Below, in pieces: positions 47,710 to 56,585 of a stretch of 64,000 nt of DNA. Position numbers and translations under genes: made by a program. Origin of the DNA: Idiomarina seosinensis (GTDB taxonomy: Bacteria > Pseudomonadota > Gammaproteobacteria > Enterobacterales > Alteromonadaceae); the NCBI RefSeq assembly GCF_003987275.1, contig NZ_PIQF01000001.1:620001-684000 (forward strand), written 5' to 3'. The notes beneath the pieces were generated by a model. The model did not search any database and was not told where the DNA came from. It saw only the letters and a list, made by a program, of their open reading frames with translations. Position 1 is the first letter of the stretch; every line of letters begins with the position of its first letter.

Positions 47710-48000
47710 TTATCGTTTCCGCTTAATGTCACGATAAAAATTTTCGTGTGCGCCTAATGCCATTAGCTCCAGCGTAAGATGTCCTTCGTGGTAACTATAG
47801 CCGAGCAAGATCAGTTGCTTAGCCATTTTAAATTTGTAGACTCTAAGAAAGCCAAGATCGCCTTTTTTTAGCTGGCCAAGTAAAGGATCTTCAATCAACT
47901 CTTTAATGGCATTATCGAGTTCTTGCTTTTGGCTCGGCCTAAGCTTTTTTACCGCCTTTTTGAACGTCGGCGTTTGTAAGACCTGGTTAACCTTAGCCAA
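47710..48000 (-). CDS. RelE/ParE-superfamily toxin
   Basis: The 96-residue basic protein has the RelE/ParE pattern: TFKKAVKKLRPSQKQELDNAIKELIEDPLLGQLKKGDLGFLRVYKFKMAKQLILLGYSY and LTLELMALGAHENFYRDIKRK. The C-terminal GAHENFYRDIK is typical of toxins paired with ParD-like antitoxins of PF11903. It overlaps its antitoxin by 8 bp. Whether it targets ribosome-bound mRNA or gyrase is not clear. Confidence 0.88.
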   Translation of the reverse strand: MAKVNQVLQTPTFKKAVKKLRPSQKQELDNAIKELIEDPLLGQLKKGDLGFLRVYKFKMAKQLILLGYSYHEGHLTLELMALGAHENFYRDIKRKR

Positions 48001-48214
48001 AATCGTACGGCTCTAGCTTGCCAGCTTCTTTTTCCGCTTGCGCGATGATTGCCTGTTTAACAAATTCATACGATAGCTCTGGGTTGTCTTCCATCATTTC
48101 ACCGATTTTTGCCCAGTGCTCAATTTGCTTGGGTGGGGTGCGGTTGTATGCTTTTGCCATAATCGTCGCTTTTTCAACTAGCGCTTGGTCAAGTCTGATA
48201 CTGTTGGTTGCCAT
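47993..48214 (-). CDS. ParD-like antitoxin
   Basis: The 73-residue protein starts MATNSIRLDQALVEKATIMA and has the PF11903-type RTPPKQIEHWAKIGEMMEDNPELSYEFVKQAI core. The IRLDQALVEKA segment is the ribbon-helix-helix strand and first helix. I used the ATG after AGGTGACAGTT; a GTG 9 nt upstream lies inside that Shine-Dalgarno. An imperfect inverted repeat lies about 30 bp upstream. Confidence 0.87.
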   Translation of the reverse strand: MATNSIRLDQALVEKATIMAKAYNRTPPKQIEHWAKIGEMMEDNPELSYEFVKQAIIAQAEKEAGKLEPYDFG

Positions 48215-48245
48215 AACTGTCACCTATAAATTAAATCGTTACAAT

Positions 48246-48262
48246 TGTGGCAAATTGCTACA
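48246..48262 (-). promoter_or_regulatory. Inverted repeat upstream of the ParD-like gene
   Basis: TGTGGCAA-A-TTGCTACA pairs over 8 bp with one mismatch, 31 bp before the antitoxin start, in AT-rich promoter DNA. Candidate autoregulatory operator. Confidence 0.45.
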
Positions 48263-48324
48263 GTTTTGTCAATTATTATAACGTTCATGCACCATGCGTA
48301 TTTGTTGCGTGATCGAATCAGTGC

Positions 48325-48489
48325 TTAAAGTGCAAGGCCAAGCCAGTACTGAGGGCGTCGATGGTGATGTGCTATAGCAAGAATTTGAATATTTCCTGTG
48401 GATTGCCAATAAATTATCGATAAAGGGAAGCGACTTAGCGCAGCTTTTTGGATACCTGATTCTGCCGCTGGGTGAAATGTATAACTCAT
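48325..48489 (-). pseudogene. Internally deleted ParE-type toxin remnant
   Basis: The 54-codon frame reads MSYTFHPAAESGIQ and then directly KAALSRFPLSIIYWQSTGNI followed by QILAIAHHHRRPQYW. The first part matches the start and the second the end of a ParE/RelE toxin of about 95 residues. The roughly 45 residues that normally lie between are missing without loss of frame. The start codon overlaps the stop of the antitoxin remnant (ATGA), the normal toxin-antitoxin arrangement. Confidence 0.75.
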
Positions 48490-48638
48490 TTAATCAGAGC
48501 TTGGGCTTTCTTTAATACAACATAGCTTGGAGCAGGGTTTACTGCGCCTGAATCTAATTTTGCGGCTCGATCTTTAGCAACTGACAACCATTCAGACTTG
48601 AGTTCATCAGCCGACGGGGAGTCATAATTACCTAACCC
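48486..48638 (-). pseudogene. Truncated addiction-module antitoxin remnant
   Basis: The frame ends ELKSEWLSVAKDRAAKLDSG AVNPAPSYVVLKKAQALIK, matching the C-terminal half of the TIGR02574-type addiction-module component. The frame is closed upstream by a TAG without any start codon, so the N-terminal half is gone. It ends on the start codon of the toxin remnant. Confidence 0.7.
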
Positions 48639-48810
48639 CTAGACTTTTTTGAGATTCAAGAGAGTGTACTGTCATGTAAGTGCTCCCTCCCATAACCTCT
48701 TGGCCGCTTCCTTGAGGATGATAAGTATCATAGTATTTAGTTAACGAACAATTAACAGCTGTGATAGTATCGGCGCCACATAAACGGAATTCCCACAAAA
48801 CGGAGTTGTT

Positions 48811-49782
48811 ATGAAAATCAAAGTATTACCGCTTGCGATTGCTGCGGTACTCATGACGGGCTGTGCTTCACAATCGCCGACACCTACGCCGGCAAAGCCT
48901 GACGTTAATGAACAGTCGCAGGCTGCGGCACAACAAGAAATGCAGTCTGAAGCGCCAGAATCGGTCACCCTTAAACGCAAAATTGCAGTCGGGCGTTTAA
49001 CCAACGAAACCAATTACGGCAGGTCATTGCTACGCGGTGCGGATGAGGGCAAGTTCGATAAAAAAATTGCTGACATGTTCAGCCAGGCAATCGTTAACAC
49101 CAATAATTTCCTGATTTTTGAACGCCAGGATTTGGAGCTACTGCAAAACGAAACGCAGCTGCAAAACAAACCCGAAGAGCTGGTCGGTGTGGATACATTG
49201 GTCATCGGCTCGTTAACTGAGTTTGGCCGTTCAAATACCGGCGAACGCGGATTTTTATCCAGCAGTGCAAAACAGCAAGCCACTGCCACGGTCGATATTC
49301 GTTTAGTAGATGTCGGTTCGGGGCAGGTGGTTGCATCAGTTACCGGTACCGGCAGTTCGTCAACCGAACAATCGCGCACCATGGGTTTTGGCTCGGTCTC
49401 TGGTTACGACGGCTCGTTAAACGACAAAGCCATCGGTGCTGCTGTTACTGCCGCTGTTGCGAAAATGTCACAATTATTACTGGATAACCCCTGGACAGCT
49501 GATCTGTTGGCGGTAGAAGAAGGCCAAATTTTTATCAGTGGAGGCGAAGCACAAGGCGTTAAACAGGGTCAACGCTTTGCGGTAATGACCAAGGGTAAAC
49601 AAGTTAAATCAAGCACCACGGGTAGCACCATCACATTACCGGGTAAACAAGTGGGTGTATTAGAAGTTGCAGGAACTTTTGGCCGCACGGAGCTTGATCA
49701 GGGCGCTTTTGGTGTATTAGCAGAAGGTTCGATTGACGGTTATGACGTCGACGAATTGCAAGTCGTCGAGATGGGGGAATAA
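48811..49782 (+). CDS. CsgG/HfaB-family lipoprotein
   Basis: The 323-residue protein has a signal peptide with lipobox (AAVLMTGC, Cys at about 18) and the CsgG core: RKIAVGRLTNETNYGRS, FSQAIVNTNNFLIFERQDLELLQNE, VDTLVIGSLTEFGRS and ATATVDIRLVDVGSGQVVAS. CsgG forms the outer-membrane curli pore, but family members next to DUF4810 and GNA1162 genes are a separate group with unknown export role. It is first of four lipoprotein genes with almost no spacing. Confidence 0.9.
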   Translation: MKIKVLPLAIAAVLMTGCASQSPTPTPAKPDVNEQSQAAAQQEMQSEAPESVTLKRKIAVGRLTNETNYGRSLLRGADEGKFDKKIADMFSQAIVNTNNFLIFERQDLELLQNETQLQNKPEELVGVDTLVIGSLTEFGRSNTGERGFLSSSAKQQATATVDIRLVDVGSGQVVASVTGTGSSSTEQSRTMGFGSVSGYDGSLNDKAIGAAVTAAVAKMSQLLLDNPWTADLLAVEEGQIFISGGEAQGVKQGQRFAVMTKGKQVKSSTTGSTITLPGKQVGVLEVAGTFGRTELDQGAFGVLAEGSIDGYDVDELQVVEMGE

Positions 49783-49784
49783 TT

Positions 49785-50114
49785 ATGAAAAAAGCATTAT
49801 TGTTAGCCGCTTCGCTGTCGTTATTAACGACTGCCTGCGCTTATCAGCCTCATCAAGAAACGCAGGTCGTTGATGATCGGCCGCAAGTCAGCTTTGTTTG
49901 GCAACACGACAGTGTCGATGCCGATCAAGCTGAGGTTTATGTCGACGGTCAACGCTTTGGCACTGTTTCAGAGTTTGCTTACCCCGATAATGCCGTACCG
50001 GTTTTAATTGGTGAGCATGTCATTGAAGTGCGCCATGGCGACACCGTGTTGTATTCCAAACGTGATTACTTTGGCGAGAGCATTAGTTACAAGCTTGAGG
50101 TGACCAATGATTAA
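49785..50114 (+). CDS. Small lipoprotein of the CsgG-like operon
   Basis: The 109-residue protein has a signal peptide and probable lipobox (LLTTAC, Cys at about 18). The mature part contains VSFVWQHDSVDADQAEVYVDGQRFGTVSEFAYPDNAVPVL and HVIEVRHGDTVLYSKR, resembling a PEGA-like beta domain. It starts 2 bp after the CsgG-like gene and overlaps the next gene by 8 bp. It is probably a periplasmic or outer-membrane partner of the others. Confidence 0.8.
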   Translation: MKKALLLAASLSLLTTACAYQPHQETQVVDDRPQVSFVWQHDSVDADQAEVYVDGQRFGTVSEFAYPDNAVPVLIGEHVIEVRHGDTVLYSKRDYFGESISYKLEVTND

Positions 50115-50460
50115 ACGTAATTTGTTTGCGGCGCTTGGACTGGTTACCTTGCTTAGTGGTTGTGCCAGTAATAATGGGTTGTATCAGTGGGGTAATTACG
50201 AAGAAGCCCTGTTCGTTAATTACCACGAGCCCGCGGTAAAAGAAGAAATGCTGGATAACTATTTAGCTTTTGTACGCGAATACGAGCCTGGCAAACAAAC
50301 CATTGCCCCTGGGCTTTATGCTGAAGCGGGAACCTTTATGCTTAACCGTGGCAAAGCCGAAGAAGCCATCGCATTTTATCAGTTAGAACGCGACAACTGG
50401 CCAGAGAGTGAAGCGTTAATGACCACGCTAATCAATAACCTGAAGGAGCGTACCCAATGA
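50107..50460 (+). CDS. DUF4810 lipoprotein
   Basis: The 117-residue protein has lipobox TLLSGC (Cys about 19) and the DUF4810 features LYQWGNYEEALFVNYHEP and PPGLYAEAG-like PGLYAEAGTFMLNRGKAEEAIAFYQLERDNWPES, a single TPR-like helical pair. DUF4810 is usually found between CsgG-like and GNA1162 genes, as here. It overlaps the next gene by 4 bp. Function unknown. Confidence 0.88.
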   Translation: MIKRNLFAALGLVTLLSGCASNNGLYQWGNYEEALFVNYHEPAVKEEMLDNYLAFVREYEPGKQTIAPGLYAEAGTFMLNRGKAEEAIAFYQLERDNWPESEALMTTLINNLKERTQ

Positions 50461-51143
50461 ATCGTTTAAAAGGACTTTATCGAGCGGCTATTGGCACGTT
50501 GCTGGTCGTTATTTTAGCGGGTTGTGCGGCACCGGGACCGGATAAGGCGTTTTTACAGCCATTACACGAGCAAAAACCGCGTTCGATTTTGGTGGTGCCG
50601 GTTAACAACGAAACTATTGATGTGCAGGCGCCTACCTCGGTGCTAGCGACATTACCGATGGTATTAGGTGAGCGCGGGTATTATGTTTTCCCGGTGAACA
50701 CCGTAAAAACATTGCTGGAAAACGAGGGCTATTACGAACCGGCAGAAGTACACGCTGCGCCACCGGAAAGCCTGGCGTCGATGTTTGGTGCCGACACGGT
50801 GTTGTATGTGACTATCCACGAGTGGACATCCCAGTACATGTTGATCTCGACTACCACCACGGTTGATTTTGAATACCGTTTGGTTAACGCCGATGGCACC
50901 GAGTTGTGGCGGGCACGAAAGCAACTAAGCTATAACCCCAACAATCAAAACAGCACCGGTAACCCGTTGGCTGACTTGATTAGCATGGCAGTGACGGCAG
51001 CGATTGAGCGTGCAGCGCCCAATTATCTGCCGTTAACCCGCACGGCTAACGCGCAGACGTTTTATAACCTGCAACGCGGCTTACCGCCAGGTCCCTACAG
51101 CCCAGCTTACGATGAGTACTATAAACAGCTGAATGCGGAATAG
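50457..51143 (+). CDS. GNA1162/DUF799 lipoprotein
   Basis: The 228-residue protein has lipobox VILAGC (Cys about 23) and the GNA1162 pattern: KPRSILVVPVNNETIDVQAPTSVLATLPMVLGERGYYVFPV, FGADTVLYVTIHEWTSQYMLIS, and DGTELWRARKQLSYNPNN. The fold relates to the anticodon-binding-like domain also present in CsgG and TolB N-terminal regions. It closes the operon and is followed by a hairpin. Confidence 0.9.
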   Translation: MNRLKGLYRAAIGTLLVVILAGCAAPGPDKAFLQPLHEQKPRSILVVPVNNETIDVQAPTSVLATLPMVLGERGYYVFPVNTVKTLLENEGYYEPAEVHAAPPESLASMFGADTVLYVTIHEWTSQYMLISTTTTVDFEYRLVNADGTELWRARKQLSYNPNNQNSTGNPLADLISMAVTAAIERAAPNYLPLTRTANAQTFYNLQRGLPPGPYSPAYDEYYKQLNAE

Positions 51144-51157
51144 CGGCTATTCTTTGG

Positions 51158-51176
51158 CTTGCGCTTAAGGCGCAAG
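51158..51176. terminator. Hairpin between the lipoprotein operon and the MFS gene
   Basis: CTTGCGC-TTAAG-GCGCAAG forms a 7-bp stem between two convergent genes. No T run follows on either strand, so it is a weak candidate. Confidence 0.4.
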
Positions 51177-52445
51177 TCACTCATTTCCCGCTTCCTCAGC
51201 ACTACTCTCTAATGGCTCGCCATCTTCATCGAGCAGTTGATAGTCAAACGCTGCCTGAAGGCCGGTTTCCTCATCAAGTGTTTCGAGTTCTTGTTCGGTA
51301 TGACCTGGGTAAAAAGGCGATACTAAGGCGACCAAGATCCCCATCGCGGCGAAAATTGAGAAGCTGTCGGCATAGCCGAACTCACCAACCAGGTAGCCGA
51401 TAACCGGCGATCCCACCGCCTGGCCTAAGGCACAAGCCAAAAAGGGTAAGACAGGCCCCATGGATAAGCGCCCTGGCAATAAACGAATGCCGGTCATCAG
51501 GTAAAGCCCGGTCAAACTCATGTAGGCCAAGCCAAACACCAAAGCCGAAAAAACGGCGAGATAAATGTGACTCGGGCTGGCCGCTAACAAGGTAAGACTG
51601 GTCGTTAACATCATCAGCATCAGCGCGTGGGTGATGGCTGGGTTATTGCGATCTGCTAAATCACTGATGATGGCGCCCCCCAGACCTGCAATGCCCACGG
51701 CTAACCATAACCAACCACTTTGTTTAGAAGATAATGAACCTAAACTGGTGACTAAATCGGGCCCGAAGGTCCAGTAAGCGGAGGCAATAAAGCCCATTGC
51801 GAAAGCAAACAAGGCTAGCCTTAGCAGACGTAACCACTGCTTACCAGTGATTTTAGGAGCGGGCGCTGCATTGGATGGTGTAACTCGGGAAACCGACGGG
51901 ATTAAATACCAGGCGAGGATAACGCCAATGATCGCCAGTACCGTGAATGATAAATAGGCATAACGCCATGCGCCAACCAAAAACAACACCGCCGGAACTG
52001 AGAGTGCGACGCCAATACTGGTGCCGGCATTCATCACTGAGCTGACCCGGCCGTGGATAGAGCGGTCGACCAAAGCTTGCATAGCGGATGTCAGCGCAGG
52101 CATCATTAAACCCGTGCATATACCGCAGGCCAGCACACCTAAGCCGAGGCTAATGGGTCCAGTCGCCTGACTTATCAAAGCCAAACCGAAAACCCCAAAT
52201 GCAGCAGATAACACAGTGGTGTTACGCGCGCCAAAATACTTGGTGATCAAAGGGGCGACCAGACTGACAAGCACGAAACTAATTAAGGGAAGGGCGGCGA
52301 TAATGCCGATAACATTGGCGCCCATACCGAGTTCATCGCGTATTTGCGGAACGAACAAACCAAAGGCAAAGCGAGCCAGACCAAAGCTTATAGCGATAAG
52401 AATGGCGCCGATCAGCGCAAAACGCATGCCTGATATTTGTGTCAT
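51177..52445 (-). CDS. Major facilitator superfamily transporter
   Basis: The 422-residue protein has 12 predicted membrane segments. The first half contains FGLARFAFGLFVPQIRDELG and the loop YFGARN at the MFS motif A position, and MPALTSAMQALVDRSIHGRVSSVMNAGTSIG. A short acidic C-terminal tail (DEETGLQAAFDYQLLDEDGE) follows. The substrate is unknown. Likely a single gene, divergent from nothing and convergent with the lipoprotein operon. Confidence 0.87.
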   Translation of the reverse strand: MTQISGMRFALIGAILIAISFGLARFAFGLFVPQIRDELGMGANVIGIIAALPLISFVLVSLVAPLITKYFGARNTTVLSAAFGVFGLALISQATGPISLGLGVLACGICTGLMMPALTSAMQALVDRSIHGRVSSVMNAGTSIGVALSVPAVLFLVGAWRYAYLSFTVLAIIGVILAWYLIPSVSRVTPSNAAPAPKITGKQWLRLLRLALFAFAMGFIASAYWTFGPDLVTSLGSLSSKQSGWLWLAVGIAGLGGAIISDLADRNNPAITHALMLMMLTTSLTLLAASPSHIYLAVFSALVFGLAYMSLTGLYLMTGIRLLPGRLSMGPVLPFLACALGQAVGSPVIGYLVGEFGYADSFSIFAAMGILVALVSPFYPGHTEQELETLDEETGLQAAFDYQLLDEDGEPLESSAEEAGNE

Positions 52446-52496
52446 AAAACGTTCCCTAGCTTAAAAAAGCTTCCTATAGACTGCCAGATAGCTTAG

Positions 52497-54071
52497 TCAA
52501 TTAAAAGCTATAGGGAGAACGCCTTTGTCGGTGAGAAGTGCTTGCAGCTCCTCGGTATGTGATTTATAACGCCTCCAACGACCGATAGACTTAGTGTTGA
52601 TGGGCTCTCTTACCTGCATTTTACTGGCAGTAGAAACCGGTGCCGTGTTTTGTTCCACCTGCACACAGTTTTGCTGCCATGACAGGTTGCAAAACGCCAG
52701 AATATCTTTGACATAAGGCTCTGGATCGCGAGCCAATTTTTCATACTCGATCAACATAAAGTTTTGGTGCTGCTGTTCCGCAAAGCGCGTGACCCATTGA
52801 TAAAAGTCAGCGTAGAAATGACCAGTATTCATCAAATCTAACGAATAGTGATAGTAAGGACTGCTGAGAGAAAACAACTGGCGGAAATTACCAATACAAG
52901 TGTCCATTGGGTCTCTGAGCAGACAAAGGATTTTTGCGTTAGGTAAGGCTCTGGTAATCAGGTCAATATAGAAAAAATTAAATGGTAGCTTATCAACAAA
53001 CCGGGTTGCGCCATCAGTGACCGCACGTGTGCGCTCAATATAACGCCTGCCTATTTGGGCAGGATCACACTGATAGGCTGCCTCCAGTGTTGCGGTATCC
53101 AATACTCTGTTTGTTGGCGTTTTTGTCACGTCTTTAACTGCCATACCAAAGTCCTGCAGTTCGCCTGCGGACATTACATCGGTGTGTCCGCACAAGATAC
53201 GATCTACCAGTGTCGTGCCGGAGCGCGGCATACCCAGGACAAAGATGGGCTGATCACAATCGAAACCGTTATCGGGTTTAGCGGTTTCGGCAAGTGTTGC
53301 AACCCGCTGAAACAAGCTTGATTGCTCATCGCGTGAATAGGGTACCGATTGCAGCTTCTGTTGCTTGGCCTGTTGCAGTGTTAAAAAGGCTTTTGAATAC
53401 TCGCCCAGGGCTTCATATTCTTTCGCCAGTGCATGAGCAAGTTGCAAACGCGAGTCGGCTTGTGTGACTTTGCTCAGTAACGCACTCAGCCTATCAATAT
53501 GATGGTTTTCCTTAGTAATGCCCGCTAAATCAGCAAGCGCGTAATGCGCCTGAACATAATCCGGTTTTAGGGCTATGGCTTTTTCCAGCGCGTTTCGGGC
53601 CTTATCAAAATTCCCCAGAAACTTGGCAGACACACCAAAATTATAATGGTAGCTCGGTTGTGAAGGGCTTATCGCAATGGCGTGAGAAAAATAGCCTAAT
53701 GCACGCTCATGCAGTCCAATTTTACTCAGTGCCACACCAAAGGTATCGGCAGTCAGCGCACTGTTCGATATCTGAGGCTGGTTGGCATCACACAACCTGC
53801 GAGCGGCAACCAAATCACCGGCAGTGGCAAAGGCTTTGGCCAGATGTGCCTGATACTCTACTTTGGGTTCACGCTTGATGGCCTTGATCATCAGCGCAAT
53901 GGCCTTTCGCACCTGGCCCAGTTCAAAATTGATAATGCCCATTAAAAAGTGGGCATCGGCATGTTGCGGGGACTGGCTGATGATTGCGGCGCACAATTGA
54001 TGCGCCTGTTGCCAGTTCCCCTGGTTAATCTGCTGTTCTGCCTGGCGGCAGAGTTGTTCAAGTTGTTGCAT
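52497..54071 (-). CDS. TPR repeat sulfotransferase
   Basis: The 524-residue protein has about six TPR units in residues 1-235 (for example HADAHFLMGIINFELGQVRKA, PSYHYNFGVSAKFLGNFDKA) and then a PAPS-dependent sulfotransferase with the 5'-phosphosulfate loop PIFVLGMPRSGTTLVDRIL (about residue 270) and a later KILCLLRDPMDTCIGNF, the 3'-phosphate site. No signal peptide is visible. It follows the TonB receptor gene by 30 bp. The acceptor is unknown. Confidence 0.88.
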   Translation of the reverse strand: MQQLEQLCRQAEQQINQGNWQQAHQLCAAIISQSPQHADAHFLMGIINFELGQVRKAIALMIKAIKREPKVEYQAHLAKAFATAGDLVAARRLCDANQPQISNSALTADTFGVALSKIGLHERALGYFSHAIAISPSQPSYHYNFGVSAKFLGNFDKARNALEKAIALKPDYVQAHYALADLAGITKENHHIDRLSALLSKVTQADSRLQLAHALAKEYEALGEYSKAFLTLQQAKQQKLQSVPYSRDEQSSLFQRVATLAETAKPDNGFDCDQPIFVLGMPRSGTTLVDRILCGHTDVMSAGELQDFGMAVKDVTKTPTNRVLDTATLEAAYQCDPAQIGRRYIERTRAVTDGATRFVDKLPFNFFYIDLITRALPNAKILCLLRDPMDTCIGNFRQLFSLSSPYYHYSLDLMNTGHFYADFYQWVTRFAEQQHQNFMLIEYEKLARDPEPYVKDILAFCNLSWQQNCVQVEQNTAPVSTASKMQVREPINTKSIGRWRRYKSHTEELQALLTDKGVLPIAFN

Positions 54072-54101
54072 GGCTTAGCCGTTGGTAAATTGGATTATTG
54101 C

Positions 54102-56585
54102 TTACAGGCCAAACTGGTACCTAAAACGCATACCGACGGTCCGTGGCGTAATCAGGTAATGGCCGTAGTTACGCTGAATTGAAGTACCATTAGTATTCAT
54201 TTCAGGGAAACGGGCCAGCCCAATATCACCTTTGTCACGGCGTGTTGCAGAGAACGCGTACTTATCAAACAAGTTATCAATGTAGAAGGTGACCGACCAG
54301 TCTGTATCCGATAGTTTGGCGGATAAATTGCTCAGTGCATAACCCGGCAGTTTCTCTCCATCGGCGCGCATGCCTACTTTAGTAATGACATCGCTCTGAT
54401 AGGTCAGACCATAGTTAATATCCAGCAACAAGTCATCAAAGACCTCTTTGCTATAAGTGCTGCCGAAGGAAAATTGAGTCTCAGGAGACCCGGGCAACCG
54501 GTCGCCATCTTTACCATCATAGAAGTCCTGAAGGGCTGAGCCAGTTTCGCCTACAATATCAAACAGAAAGGGCGCATCCTCGGTCAACTCTGCTTTAGTA
54601 TAGGCGTAGGTTGCGTAGCTGGTCAGGCTGTTAGACAGCACGGCCCGGGCAGAAATTTCTACGCCTTTGGAGTTGGCGCTGCCGGCATTGGCAGTAATCG
54701 GTTGTTGGCCGTTAACAGTTGCACCGCCGACCTGGGCATTTTCCCAATCGACATTGAATAGAGCGGCATTAAAGTGGAATTTGTTGCGTAACCACGATGA
54801 CTTGAAACCTACCTCATAGTTGGTGGTGGTATCTGCCAGGTAGTTAACCTCGTTCGGTAATGCGCAGACAATCTGATTTGGTAACTCGTCGACATTTCCC
54901 GGACAGGCGGCGACACCGTTTGAACCACCGATACGGAAGCCTTCACTGACTGTAAGGTAACCCATAATGTCATCAGTAAAGGTGTAGTTGGTATTGAACT
55001 TCAGCAGGTTGCCATCGTCTTTGACGGAATTAGTTTCATAATCCAACTCGATAGAGTCCGGTGCGCGACCAGTGAATACGCTGTAGAACAACGGCAAGTC
55101 GACGGCAGAGCGATTCCAGACATCGTATTCGTAAAAACGGGTGCCTGCAGTAAACTCAAGTTTTTCGGTCGCTTTCCAGGTTAACTCACCAAAAATCGCT
55201 TTTTCGGTGATTTCTGTCTGGTCGACGCTGTAGTACTCAAGTGAATCGGGTCTCAGATTGCCGTCAACACCCCAGACATTAATGGCATATTCGTCAAAGC
55301 CAGGCGTAAACTCGCTACTGCTGGTATCGGATTCATTGTTGTTGTAGTAACCGCCGACAATCCAGGACCAATCCGAATCTATCTGCGATACCAGACGGAC
55401 TTCCTGAGTAAAGATGTTCTGATCGCCATCTTCGCGAGTAAATGCCGCAAACGCGGGGAATTCTTCATAACTGTAATCAAGACGGATCAGTAGGTCGGTC
55501 TGGTCTCGTTGTCCCAGTTGTTCCCAGGTTGAATAGCCTGTCGCCGATACCAGCTCTGCCCAGCCCAAATCCGCCGTAATTTCGAGGCTATAGAGATCGT
55601 CAGTTCGATCGTAAGGCTCCTCTACGCGGTAAGCGGACTCGTAGTCGCCGATAATATCGCTTAACGGATTTGAATCAGCCAACGATTCTGCATGGACGAT
55701 GGAACGGCCTTCTGCCTCCTGATCCTGACGGAAGTAGTTGAGTGTTGCATCAACCCAGTTAGTTGGCTGCCAGCGCAGTGCAATCCGAGTTGTCAGAGTT
55801 TGTTCGCCGTTAGCATCTGTTACCTGACGAATATTGTCATCGACCTCGGCGGCGTTCGACCAGTCTGGATCGGGTAAGGATGTGCCGGGCTCTCTGACCA
55901 CATAGTTATAATCAATAAAGCCTGAGTCACTAAGGTAATTAAGAGAGACACGCATCGCCAGTTCATCGTCAACTAACGGTAAATTATAAATAAAGCCAGC
56001 CTCACCGCTAAGACTGTCGCTTTCCGCGATAGAGTAGATATCCCCAAAAACTTCACCCGAGGTGAAATCGAGTTCAGGGGCTTTGGGCAAATAACGAATC
56101 GCGCCGCCCAGTGTGCCGGCACCGTATAGTGTCCCCTGCGGACCAATAAGTACCTCTACGCGTTCAATATCAACCAGCTTCATATTCACATAAAGCGGGA
56201 TTTCACCCACATAAGTGGCCACTGTGCCGCCGTCACTGCCAGGGCCTGAATCATTGGTATTCAGACCGCGAACAATAAGCGCCGCATCACTTCGGGAGCC
56301 CTGGTCAGGTACGGTAAGACCCGGTACCCAACGAGCGATATCGTATACGTCGGTAATGTTCTGTTGCTGAATAACATCGCCATTCAGAGCAGTAATGTTA
56401 AGCGGAACATCCTGAACGGTACCACTGCGTCGTGTCGCAGTAACCTGAATCTTTTCAATGGATTTGGGTCTTTCTACAGCCAGGGCATCCTGCGCTAGTG
56501 TCGTTGGTGCGTATATCGCAGACATCACCGCCGTGGCGATCAGTGAGCGACTGGTGGGTAGGTTTATTTTCATGCTTGCTCTCAC
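54102..56585 (-). CDS. TonB-dependent outer-membrane receptor
   Basis: The 827-residue protein has a signal peptide (SAIYAPTTLAQ), a TonB-box-like region (IEKIQVTATRR), a plug domain (VPLNITALNGDVIQQQNITDVYDIARWVPGLTV and LYGAGTLGGAIRYLPKAPEL) and a 22-strand barrel ending in aromatic-rich VGMRFRYQFGL with a hydrophobic end. The sequence is of the marine/sphingomonad type often near sulfotransferases. The ligand cannot be told. It is first in a pair with the sulfotransferase gene. Confidence 0.93.
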   Translation of the reverse strand: MRASMKINLPTSRSLIATAVMSAIYAPTTLAQDALAVERPKSIEKIQVTATRRSGTVQDVPLNITALNGDVIQQQNITDVYDIARWVPGLTVPDQGSRSDAALIVRGLNTNDSGPGSDGGTVATYVGEIPLYVNMKLVDIERVEVLIGPQGTLYGAGTLGGAIRYLPKAPELDFTSGEVFGDIYSIAESDSLSGEAGFIYNLPLVDDELAMRVSLNYLSDSGFIDYNYVVREPGTSLPDPDWSNAAEVDDNIRQVTDANGEQTLTTRIALRWQPTNWVDATLNYFRQDQEAEGRSIVHAESLADSNPLSDIIGDYESAYRVEEPYDRTDDLYSLEITADLGWAELVSATGYSTWEQLGQRDQTDLLIRLDYSYEEFPAFAAFTREDGDQNIFTQEVRLVSQIDSDWSWIVGGYYNNNESDTSSSEFTPGFDEYAINVWGVDGNLRPDSLEYYSVDQTEITEKAIFGELTWKATEKLEFTAGTRFYEYDVWNRSAVDLPLFYSVFTGRAPDSIELDYETNSVKDDGNLLKFNTNYTFTDDIMGYLTVSEGFRIGGSNGVAACPGNVDELPNQIVCALPNEVNYLADTTTNYEVGFKSSWLRNKFHFNAALFNVDWENAQVGGATVNGQQPITANAGSANSKGVEISARAVLSNSLTSYATYAYTKAELTEDAPFLFDIVGETGSALQDFYDGKDGDRLPGSPETQFSFGSTYSKEVFDDLLLDINYGLTYQSDVITKVGMRADGEKLPGYALSNLSAKLSDTDWSVTFYIDNLFDKYAFSATRRDKGDIGLARFPEMNTNGTSIQRNYGHYLITPRTVGMRFRYQFGL

